The notes under the pieces are model-generated. The model made no database searches and was not told the DNA's origin. It saw only the letters and a program-made list of their open reading frames with translations. From NCBI RefSeq assembly GCF_036206005.1, contig NZ_CP108143.1, positions 3,424,001 through 3,488,000 of the forward strand: a DNA stretch of 64,000 nucleotides, given 5' to 3'. A program made the translations under genes and the position numbers. The first letter of the stretch is position 1; each line of letters opens with the position of its first letter. Positions 44,693 to 51,483 of this stretch are shown here, in pieces. Source of the stretch: Streptomyces sp. NBC_00178. GTDB lineage: Bacteria; Actinomycetota; Actinomycetes; Streptomycetales; Streptomycetaceae.

Positions 44693-46198
44693 CTACTGGC
44701 GTACGCGCAGGAGGCCGTTGAGCCCGGGCACAGGCGACGTAGGACACATGGCCAGCCGCGAGTCGAGAGCTGCCTCCCACTGCTCTGTCATCCCGGCCAT
44801 AAGCCGCTTGCGCATGCCCGGCGTAACGTGGGCATAACGCGCCGACACAGAGCCGTCAATGTGGCCCATGCGCTGGTCCATCAGGACCTTCTCGGTGCCG
44901 AGGTCCTCCATCACGGTCCTGTGGGTGTGGCGCAGTCCGTGGGGTGTGAGGCCCTTCGCGATCGGGAGCCAGCAGGCGTCGGCCCGGTTGCCGGCGCCAC
45001 GTCCCCGTACGGGGACGCCGGGCCACGGCTCGCCGAGCAGAGGCACGGGGCGCGCCTCCTGCGGGGCCTTCTTCGGGTACCAACCTGATACTGCCGGGGT
45101 GAACAGCCAGGTCCCGAAGCCGTTTCTGCGCCAGTGCGCCGCATGTTCCGCCACAACTCCGCCACGCACGAACCCGAGGTCGCTGACGGCCCTCTCCACC
45201 CGCATTCGGGTGGCCTCGGCGACGCGATCAGGGTGGTTGAGGACGTTGGACACCGTCCCAGTGGAGACCTCGGCCCGGCGTGCGACGTCGACAAGTTTCG
45301 CGCCCTGGTGCCCTCCGGTACGAGCCGCGCCCTGGCCACGGAAGACGTAGGTCCTGCCGTGGCAGGGGCAGGGCGTCGGCTTCGTGCGGGCGACGTGGTT
45401 GGCGACCAGGGCGGACAGCCAGTCCATCGAGTCGAGGGTGCGATAGCTGTCATCCTTGGGCGGGCAGCGCACCATCTCACCCGAGTCGAGCTCGTAGAGC
45501 TGCCACTCGACACGGACGGATCCGGCGCGAACGAACTCGGTCTCCAGGCCGACGACTTCGCCCCAGCGCATGCCGGTGTATCCCTTGAGCACCACGGCGA
45601 CGAACTCGTCGTCGCGGCCGGACAGCAGGGCTGCCCGTTCGGCGGTGAGCAGGACGCCGAGCGGATCGGTGACGACCTTCTCCGGGCCTCTGTCACGAGA
45701 GCGGCCCGCGCGCTTGCCCCGCCCGCGTCGCCTGGTCGCCGGGTTCGACGTGATCAGACCTTCGTCGATCGCGTCCTCGAAGATCAGGTGGAACGTGGAG
45801 CGCCAGGTCTTCACGCTGGAGGCCGCGTACAGGGCCCTTTCCTTCTTCTCCCACCGGTCGACGTCCGAGCGCAAGATGCCGGCGAGCGCATGGTCCTCGA
45901 AGTCGGGGAGGAGGTGCTCCTCGATGTGGCGCTTGTAGTTCTGCATGGTCGAGGCTGCCAGATCCTGGGCCTCGTACCAGCGACTCGCGTACTCGCCGAA
46001 CGTCTCCTGCCCCAGGGCGGGGTCGCGCCAGTCGCCACGTCGGTACTTGTTCTCGGCCTCGCTCGCCGAGCGTTGGGCCTCGCCCTTGGTGGCGAACTTG
46101 ATCGTCTTGCCTTGCTCGTCGACGACCGTGAGGTGCTTGCCGGGAGCGGTCTTGTAGCGGGCACGCCAGTAGTTTCCGCGCTTCTCCGCGAAACCCAA
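44693..46198 (-). CDS. int: tyrosine recombinase (integrase) with internal LacI-type HTH
   Basis: Site-specific recombinase of 501 residues. An N-terminal AP2-like arm-binding region (KRGNYWRARYKTAPGKHLTV), a SAM-like core-binding domain (about 65-150) and the catalytic domain with Arg211 (GMRWGEVVGLE), His420-Arg423 (TPHGLRHTH), His446 (RMGHID) and Tyr455 (SARYAHVT). Between the Arg and His boxes lies an extra segment, residues 301-345 (KLVDVARRAEVSTGTVSNVL and onward), which is a textbook LacI-family helix-turn-helix. All catalytic residues remain. ATG 46198 lies next to the excisionase gene. Confidence 0.93.
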   Translation of the reverse strand: MGFAEKRGNYWRARYKTAPGKHLTVVDEQGKTIKFATKGEAQRSASEAENKYRRGDWRDPALGQETFGEYASRWYEAQDLAASTMQNYKRHIEEHLLPDFEDHALAGILRSDVDRWEKKERALYAASSVKTWRSTFHLIFEDAIDEGLITSNPATRRRGRGKRAGRSRDRGPEKVVTDPLGVLLTAERAALLSGRDDEFVAVVLKGYTGMRWGEVVGLETEFVRAGSVRVEWQLYELDSGEMVRCPPKDDSYRTLDSMDWLSALVANHVARTKPTPCPCHGRTYVFRGQGAARTGGHQGAKLVDVARRAEVSTGTVSNVLNHPDRVAEATRMRVERAVSDLGFVRGGVVAEHAAHWRRNGFGTWLFTPAVSGWYPKKAPQEARPVPLLGEPWPGVPVRGRGAGNRADACWLPIAKGLTPHGLRHTHRTVMEDLGTEKVLMDQRMGHIDGSVSARYAHVTPGMRKRLMAGMTEQWEAALDSRLAMCPTSPVPGLNGLLRVRQ

Positions 46199-46228
46199 GT
46201 GCGTTTCCTTCCTCTTCGGTGCGGTGTT

Positions 46229-46579
46229 CTACGCGGCGGTGTCGAATGCGGCTCGGTCGGATCGGCGCGGCGGCCTGGCGCGCAGGCGGCCGGAGGGTGC
46301 ACCCGGCTCGGGTGCGCTGGAGCGTCGGGCAGGGGCCACAGGCGGGGCGTCGGGGGACGGTGGCCGCGCAGCGACGGTCGGTCGCTCCTCGTGGAGACGG
46401 ATGATCTCGGCGAGATGGGCGGCGGTGAAACGGTAGGCACGACCCACTCGGGCGAAGGGGATCTGGCGACGGCGGGCGCGGTCCTTAACCCACCAGGCAG
46501 AGCAGCCGAGCACGGCGGCAACCTCGTCGGGGCGGTAGAGGCGGGCCGGTGCGACCTCGGCGCCTGTTTGCTCAGCCAC
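46229..46579 (-). CDS. xis: excisionase-like helix-turn-helix protein
   Basis: Protein of 116 residues from GTG 46579, directly after GAAGGAGGCG. The MerR/Xis-type winged helix is LYRPDEVAAVLGCSAWWVKD, then RQIPFARVGRAYRFTAAHLAEII. The tail is Pro/Ala/Arg-rich. It is positioned just upstream of int in the same direction (30 bp gap), the standard xis-int arrangement, so it should direct excision. Confidence 0.88.
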   Translation of the reverse strand: MAEQTGAEVAPARLYRPDEVAAVLGCSAWWVKDRARRRQIPFARVGRAYRFTAAHLAEIIRLHEERPTVAARPPSPDAPPVAPARRSSAPEPGAPSGRLRARPPRRSDRAAFDTAA

Positions 46580-46775
46580 GTGAGATCGCCTCCTTCGTGG
46601 TCCTACGGCGGAAGGGCGACAAGGCAGGGGGAATGGCCTCTTGGCGCAAGGGGGTTCCTTCTCTGGCGCGGCGGTGTGACCCGTGACGCGCTGGTTGATC
46701 GCTTGGTACGGGCGAGGTGATGTGAGCGGACGCTGCCGGGTGTTGGCCCACCCGGACAGCGCTGCGAGGGCTTCG

Positions 46776-47027
46776 CTAACTCGTCTCGGCGAGCAGCGTG
46801 AGCGGCGAGACATCGAGGGCGGCTGCGATGGCGACGAGGTCGTCGACGTCGCAGCGGCGCTGCCGGCATTCGATGCGGGACAGCATCGTGATGGTCATGG
46901 GACGGCCGAGCGCAGTCACCCGTTCGGCCAGCTGGCGCTGAGCGAATCCGCGCGCTGCGCGGGAACGGGTTATGGCTTGGGCGGTCAGCACGCCGGCCGG
47001 ACCAATTCCCAGGGGGATTTCAGGCAT
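46776..47027 (-). CDS. XRE-family helix-turn-helix repressor
   Basis: Protein of 83 residues with a Cro/CI-type domain: AITRSRAARGFAQRQLAERV (helices 1-2), PMTITMLSRIECRQRRCDVD (recognition helix region) and DLVAIAAALDVSPLTLLAE. It probably controls the element's replication and transfer genes, which run the other way. Start ATG 47027 (MPEIPLGIG) is chosen. ATG 47048 lies only two bases from the inverted repeat at 47050-47068, which is likely its operator. Confidence 0.83.
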   Translation of the reverse strand: MPEIPLGIGPAGVLTAQAITRSRAARGFAQRQLAERVTALGRPMTITMLSRIECRQRRCDVDDLVAIAAALDVSPLTLLAETS

Positions 47028-47049
47028 GCGTCTGTTGTAGCTCCGCATT

Positions 47050-47068
47050 GCCGGTTTGGGTAACCGGC
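47050..47068. promoter_or_regulatory. inverted repeat GCCGGTT-N5-AACCGGC, candidate repressor operator
   Basis: Perfect 7-bp arms. It lies immediately upstream of the XRE gene and, on the plus strand, about one -35 to -10 distance before TATGTT (47079-47084). A repressor bound here would block a rightward promoter and its own gene. Confidence 0.55.
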
Positions 47069-47229
47069 GATCTGCTGCTATGTTCCACGTCTTTTTTGTC
47101 AGATCTGGTCCCCCGCATCCGCGAGCGACGCAACATAGACCGGAATTCGGCGCTGTCCAAATCCCTGTGCTCGTCCGGAAGGAGCGCCGCCTTCGACTGC
47201 CCTGGCGTGGGTTGTTGCATCACGCGGTC

Positions 47230-47454
47230 ATGTCAGACCGATCGCTGATGCAGGCAGACAGCGATTCACCAGTCGCCCCATTTGTGCCGCTTCTAGGTCA
47301 ACCGCTAATTCGGGTCTACCGTTATAGGGAAGCCGCGCACGACGGCGTTTCGCCGAGAGCTGTTTGCTTTCTCGGCGGAATGCTGGACTTGTGCGGGGAG
47401 GGTGTGGCTGTCTTGGCCATGCAGCCGGAACACCTGGCGACTCCGGGAACATGA
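47230..47454 (+). CDS. possible small protein before the replication genes
   Basis: Protein of 74 residues, MSDRSLMQADSDSPVAPFVP, then a Cys-containing hydrophobic stretch. Support comes mainly from a terminator-like hairpin starting 2 bp after its stop, and from lying in the expected rightward transcript. No good ribosome binding site. Could equally be untranslated leader. Confidence 0.35.
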   Translation: MSDRSLMQADSDSPVAPFVPLLGQPLIRVYRYREAAHDGVSPRAVCFLGGMLDLCGEGVAVLAMQPEHLATPGT

Positions 47455-47456
47455 AA

Positions 47457-47482
47457 ACCCCCGGCGGGCCAACGCCGGGGGT
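47457..47482 (+). terminator. terminator/attenuator hairpin in the replication-operon leader
   Basis: ACCCCCGGCG (47457-47466) pairs perfectly with CGCCGGGGGT (47473-47482) over a 6-nt loop, about 170 bp upstream of the replication initiator gene. Confidence 0.6.
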
Positions 47483-47652
47483 CAGGGAGCCCCTACCGAT
47501 ATCGCCCGTACCTGAACGATCAAGACGGTGGCGATCACAACGCCACCGGGTGAGGAACCGTCTATGCCCCAACAAGCTACAGCCCTCGCGGCCGTAGTCG
47601 CATCCTCGTCGCCGAAGTCGCCCGCTCTGCCCACGAAGGCGGGGCGATAGGC

Positions 47653-48570
47653 ATGGCGCGGATACGCACGATCAAGCCGGAAGCCTTCATCTCCGAGTCG
47701 CTCGCTGCGGTGAGCGTCCACGCCGAGCGGACCTTTTTCGGCCTCCTCACCCAGGCAGACGACCACGGCCGTTTCCGGGACCAGGCTGCTGTCATCGCCG
47801 GCGCCCTGTGGTCCCTCCGCCCCGAACACGGCCCTCTGGAGGTCGAGGACGACCTCACACAGCTCGACGGCGCCGGTCTGGTCTGCCGGTACGAGGGTGA
47901 CGACGGCAAGCGCTACCTGCACATCGTCACCTGGGCTCGTCACCAGAAGATCAACCGGCCGAGCGGCAGCCGCTGCCCGGCCTGCCCGCGCCATCAGGGA
48001 AGCCGATCTACCGAGCCGGCCTCGCCTGTTCACGGTGTCCTCCGTGAACAGGACGCGAGCCCTCACCGTGGAGGACCTGAGGGGTCCGGTGAATGCAGCG
48101 AGCCGTCCGTGAACCGGGAAGTTGCAGGTCAGGGCAGTTTCAGTGAACCCTCACCACAACGCCGGGAGATGGTGGTGAGGAATCAGGGTCCGGATCTAGG
48201 ACCTAGGATCCTGGATCTAGGATCACCTCCGGTGGGGAGCGCAAGCGCCCCCGCGCCACCCGCCATCTCGGGCGCGATCTCGGCCAGGGACTTGGTCGGC
48301 GAGTACGTCGCATCCTGCGAGCACCGGCCGCCCAGCGACGTACTGGGTCGCCTCGGCAAGGTGGCCGGCAAGCTGCTCGGCGAGGGCATCTCGGCCGAGC
48401 ACATCCGCGCCGGGATGAGCCGCATGCGGGCCAAGGGCCTGTCCGCGAACCTGCTGCCGAGCCTGGTCAACGAGGCCATGAATGCTCCTCAAGCAGCTGC
48501 TGCCCCGCACCGCGCGTGGACCAACCCGGCGTCCTCTGACGTCGAGGCGGCCTACGGAGGCCAGCTGTGA
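47653..48570 (+). CDS. replication initiator-like protein (DnaD/phage O-type)
   Basis: Protein of 305 residues. The N-terminal winged-helix region (MARIRTIKPEAFISESLAAV, AERTFFGLLTQADDHGRFRD, VEDDLTQLDGAGLVCRYEG, HIVTWARHQKINRPS) is the form found in phage replication initiators and DnaD-like proteins. A long Ser/Pro/Gly-rich linker follows, then a helical C-terminus (ARDLVGEYVASCEHRPPS to LVNEAMNA). It overlaps the helicase-loader gene by GTGA, the phage O-P order. The linker DNA carries repeats that may be the origin. ATG 47653, no strong ribosome binding site. Confidence 0.8.
   Translation: MARIRTIKPEAFISESLAAVSVHAERTFFGLLTQADDHGRFRDQAAVIAGALWSLRPEHGPLEVEDDLTQLDGAGLVCRYEGDDGKRYLHIVTWARHQKINRPSGSRCPACPRHQGSRSTEPASPVHGVLREQDASPHRGGPEGSGECSEPSVNREVAGQGSFSEPSPQRREMVVRNQGPDLGPRILDLGSPPVGSASAPAPPAISGAISARDLVGEYVASCEHRPPSDVLGRLGKVAGKLLGEGISAEHIRAGMSRMRAKGLSANLLPSLVNEAMNAPQAAAAPHRAWTNPASSDVEAAYGGQL
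48192..48224. repeat. GGATCTAGG repeats within the initiator gene, candidate origin iterons
   Basis: GGATCTAGG occurs directly at 48192 and 48213 (21 bp apart), with the inverted relative CCTAGGATCC (48202-48211) between them. The block is AT-richer than its surroundings and lies in the region coding for the non-conserved linker of the initiator, as lambda iterons lie in gene O. Confidence 0.5.
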
Positions 48571-49265
48571 CCACAGCCACCACCAGCCGGGAGCCGCAGC
48601 GCATCAGCTCCCTGGCAGCCCGCCTCGACACGATCCTCGCCGACCGGGGCATCGACGCGACCGCCGCACCCGCCGAGGCGCCTTCGGAGCGGGTGACCGC
48701 ACTGGAACTGGCCGAGGCACGCATCCCACCTCGCTACCGCGACGCCCTCGCTGGTCACGAGCAGGTTGCCGCCTGGGTTGACGAAGTGGCCCTCGCCGCA
48801 CGGCCCGGCCCGAGCGGCACCCGGGGCATCGCGCTCGGACCGTCCCTGCTGATCGCCGGCCCCACCGGCACCGGCAAGACGCACCAGGCGTACGGCGCGG
48901 TGCGGTCGCTGCTGACCGCCGGTGTGCGCCTGCGGTGGGAAGCCGCCACTACGGCCGACCTGTACGCCCGCCTGCGCCCACACGCCGGCCACGACGCCGA
49001 GCGAGACCTCGCCACTCTCAGCACCTGCCCGCTGTTGATCCTGGACGACCTCGGCGCGGCCAAGCAGTCGGAGTGGACCGAGGAGATCACGTACCGGCTG
49101 ATCAACCGCCGCTACACCGACCTGCTCCCCACGCTCCTCACGACCAATCTGCCGACCGCCGCGCTGCGCGATGCCGTCGGCGACCGCGTCGCCTCCCGTC
49201 TCGCCGAGATGACCACCACCGTCGTCCTCACCGGCGCAGACCGCAGGCGCCAGCCCCGCGCCTGA
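48567..49265 (+). CDS. DnaC/IstB-like helicase-loader ATPase
   Basis: AAA+ protein of 232 residues. Walker A AGPTGTGKT (97-105), Walker B LLILDDLGAAKQSEWTEE, sensor-I LLTTNLPTAAL and the arginine region GDRVASRLAEM are all present. It should load the replicative helicase at the origin bound by the upstream initiator. GTG 48567 overlaps the initiator stop (GTGA). Together they form a two-gene replication module. Confidence 0.9.
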   Translation: MTTATTSREPQRISSLAARLDTILADRGIDATAAPAEAPSERVTALELAEARIPPRYRDALAGHEQVAAWVDEVALAARPGPSGTRGIALGPSLLIAGPTGTGKTHQAYGAVRSLLTAGVRLRWEAATTADLYARLRPHAGHDAERDLATLSTCPLLILDDLGAAKQSEWTEEITYRLINRRYTDLLPTLLTTNLPTAALRDAVGDRVASRLAEMTTTVVLTGADRRRQPRA

Positions 49266-49360
49266 CCGCACGGCGTCGACCACCTCACCCCTTCCTCACT
49301 CCGCTCGCCCGCGTCCACGCCTGCCCAAACGGCGCGGCGGGCCACTTTGGAGACCCCTGC

Positions 49361-50656
49361 ATGACGCAACTCGCCCTGCCCGCACTCGGACACTGGACCT
49401 CAACGTCTCTCACGCTTACCGCCCTCCTGGGCACTTCCACGATGCTGCTGGTCGGCTTCCTGATCTGCCGACGCACTACCCGGAACCGCAGCAAGCACCA
49501 GCCCGGAACGCCTGCGGTCAGGGTCGCCGCACTGGCTGCGGTCGGCTGTACCGCCTACAGCGCCGACACCAGCTGGCGGTTCGCCGCCGACTACCTGGAC
49601 ATGAGCGGTACCACCGAGCGCATCGCGATGTTCGCCGCGGCCGAACTCGCCCTCTTCGCCACGGCGCTGCTCGCCCGGCAGAATCTGCACGGGCCCAAGC
49701 AGGCACCCGGCCTGCCCGGAACCCTGACCTGGGTGATCACCGCCGTGCAGGTGATCCCCGCGTACGCCGAGTCAGGCGTGGTCGGCGGCACAGTGCGAGC
49801 CTTCGTCGGCCCCATCATGGCCGCCCTGCTCTGGCATCAGGCCATGGGCATCGAACTGCGCATCCGCACACCCGAGGGCGCTTCCCACAGCGTGCTCGCC
49901 CGGGTCGGGCGCGAAGCACGTGAGCGCCTTCTCTCCCGCCTCGGTATCGCCGCACGCGATCGTGATGCCGCGCAGATCACACGCGACCGGGCCACTCGCA
50001 AGGCCGTCGCCCTGGCCTCCCATCTTGCGGAGCGGACCCAGAAGCAGCGCGCCGGCTGGCGAGGTCGGCGCACTTCACGACGGCTTTCACAGGCCATCGC
50101 CCAAGCCGCAGTGGGCATCGACCAGCAGCAACGCGAACTGCTGCTGCAACAGCTCGCCGTCCGCCGTCACGCGGCAGCGCTGGCCACCATCGAACTCGAA
50201 TCGCCCTGGACTGCTTCCACGCTGGATAGGGGCGCGACGCATCGCGGCGAGACGACGACGCTCCGGCGCGATCAGCCGAGTGCCGACTACGACTTGCCGG
50301 GCGAGGAGACCACGGAACACCGCACCTCTGGTCTTCGCTCCGAGCTCCTGCCTCCTCGATCCGTGCAGGACCGACTTCCCCTGCACGATTCGGCCCCCAC
50401 TCGCGAGATCGCCGAGCCGACCCCAGAGGTCGACGTCCCCGCCGCGCAACGCTACGGACGTCCTCCCGGCGCCGAAATGGAGGAACTGCTCGCGATCGGC
50501 CGCAGGGCCATCGCTACGCACGGAACAGCCACGCGCGCCGTGCTGCGGAACGCCATTCGCGCGGCCGAGCTCACCATCTCCGAAGACCGGCTCACCGAAC
50601 TCAAGGCCCTCCTGGCCGCAGAGCCGGACACCAAGAGCGGCATCCCGACGGGCTGA
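49361..50656 (+). CDS. DUF2637/SpdB-like membrane protein
   Basis: Protein of 431 residues from ATG 49361 (after TTTGGAGA). Five hydrophobic segments occupy the first 165 residues (LTALLGTSTMLLVGFLIC, AALAAVGCTAYSADTSWRF, AMFAAAELALFATALLA, LTWVITAVQVIPAYAES, VGPIMAALLWHQAM), as in SpdB/DUF2637 plasmid-spread proteins, followed by a cytoplasmic helical, charged region (QRELLLQQLAVRRHAAALAT) and a disordered tail. Such proteins are thought to assist intramycelial spread of actinomycete plasmids. A palindromic terminator overlaps the stop. Confidence 0.8.
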   Translation: MTQLALPALGHWTSTSLTLTALLGTSTMLLVGFLICRRTTRNRSKHQPGTPAVRVAALAAVGCTAYSADTSWRFAADYLDMSGTTERIAMFAAAELALFATALLARQNLHGPKQAPGLPGTLTWVITAVQVIPAYAESGVVGGTVRAFVGPIMAALLWHQAMGIELRIRTPEGASHSVLARVGREARERLLSRLGIAARDRDAAQITRDRATRKAVALASHLAERTQKQRAGWRGRRTSRRLSQAIAQAAVGIDQQQRELLLQQLAVRRHAAALATIELESPWTASTLDRGATHRGETTTLRRDQPSADYDLPGEETTEHRTSGLRSELLPPRSVQDRLPLHDSAPTREIAEPTPEVDVPAAQRYGRPPGAEMEELLAIGRRAIATHGTATRAVLRNAIRAAELTISEDRLTELKALLAAEPDTKSGIPTG

Positions 50657-50675
50657 CCGGATATCCGGTCAGCCC
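50650..50675 (+). terminator. 26-bp perfect palindrome overlapping the DUF2637 stop
   Basis: GGGCTGACCGGAT is followed by its exact reverse complement. The TGA stop at 50654-50656 lies in the left arm. It separates the membrane-protein gene from the mobilization genes. The bases 50676-50893 hold no other gene that I can support. Confidence 0.6.
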
Positions 50676-50893
50676 CCCCGGACGCCCGCACGGGGGCCCG
50701 TGGACCAGCCACTCCGTCTGGTCCACGGCCCACCTGATTCGCACCCCTACGCCAGACACGCACGGCCCTCCCCCGCGCTCTCCCACTCGGACCAGCGGGA
50801 GGCGGGGCTGCTGCCCGTCCGACGGCCTGGTGCGCTCTCCCCATCCCCTACCAGGAGCTGATCTCCATCCAGGACTCGTACCCCAACAGCCTC

Positions 50894-51469
50894 GTGCATC
50901 AGAACGCGACCCACCCCACGCCAACCCAAAGCGGAGCAAGTTGGAGGTTCGGACACTCCCCCGCAGGGGGAGCGTCCGAACCCGCACCCGCCCCGGGGGT
51001 GGCGGGGTCCGACCAGCGCCAGGGGGCGCCGGACGGAAAGGCTGCAACCGGGGGCGGATCGCAGCCGACTACGGCCGTCCGCAAGCGTCGGCCCAAGGGA
51101 AAATCGCGACCGCGCGACAAGAAGCAGCGTCCCGCCCAGAGCGTCCGCCTCAACGAACGCGAACACACAGCCATCCAGGCCGGCGCCGACGCCGTCGGCA
51201 TGAGCGTCGCCGGGTTCCTCGCCCACTCTGCCTTGGCCGCCGCCCGCGACCAGACCCGCACCGCCGCAGCCATCGCCGCCGACCAGGACATCCTCACCGA
51301 GCTCTTCGCCACCGGACGCAAGCTCGGCTGGGCCGGCAGCAACCTCAACCAGATGACCAAGGCCCTCAACTCCGGCGGCGATATCGCCCGCATTGAGGAA
51401 ACCCTCGCCGCCGTCCGCCACGCGGCCACCGCGACCAGGGCGGCCGTCGAGCGGATCAACAACCGGTAG
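50894..51469 (+). CDS. mobC: MobC-like relaxosome accessory protein
   Basis: Protein of up to 191 residues. The conserved part is a ribbon-helix-helix-type domain (QSVRLNEREHTAIQAGADAV, GMSVAGFLAHSALAAARD) and the MobC C-terminal pattern FATGRKLGWAGSNLNQMTKALNSGGD. It helps the relaxase nick oriT. The first 60 residues are low complexity and overlie a long inverted repeat, so the real start may be GTG 50999 or later. It is followed at 14 bp by the relaxase. Confidence 0.85.
   Translation: MHQNATHPTPTQSGASWRFGHSPAGGASEPAPAPGVAGSDQRQGAPDGKAATGGGSQPTTAVRKRRPKGKSRPRDKKQRPAQSVRLNEREHTAIQAGADAVGMSVAGFLAHSALAAARDQTRTAAAIAADQDILTELFATGRKLGWAGSNLNQMTKALNSGGDIARIEETLAAVRHAATATRAAVERINNR
50946..50982. 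repeat. long inverted repeat before the Mob genes, candidate oriT
   Basis: GGTTCGGACACTCCCCC (50946-50962) and GGGGGAGCGTCCGAACC (50966-50982) form a 17-bp stem with one mismatch and a GCA loop. A second, GC-rich imperfect repeat lies at 50985-51005. Position immediately upstream of mobC-relaxase is the usual site of oriT. Confidence 0.5.
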
Positions 51470-51483
51470 AAAGACGAGACCGC

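Noticed and set aside
44573..44700. Short plus-strand frame MSRRTENFSAQVTALPTELF before the integrase end
   Set aside because: It looks protein-like for about 45 residues, but the frame then runs antisense through the integrase gene. Too little to call; it could be a gene remnant.
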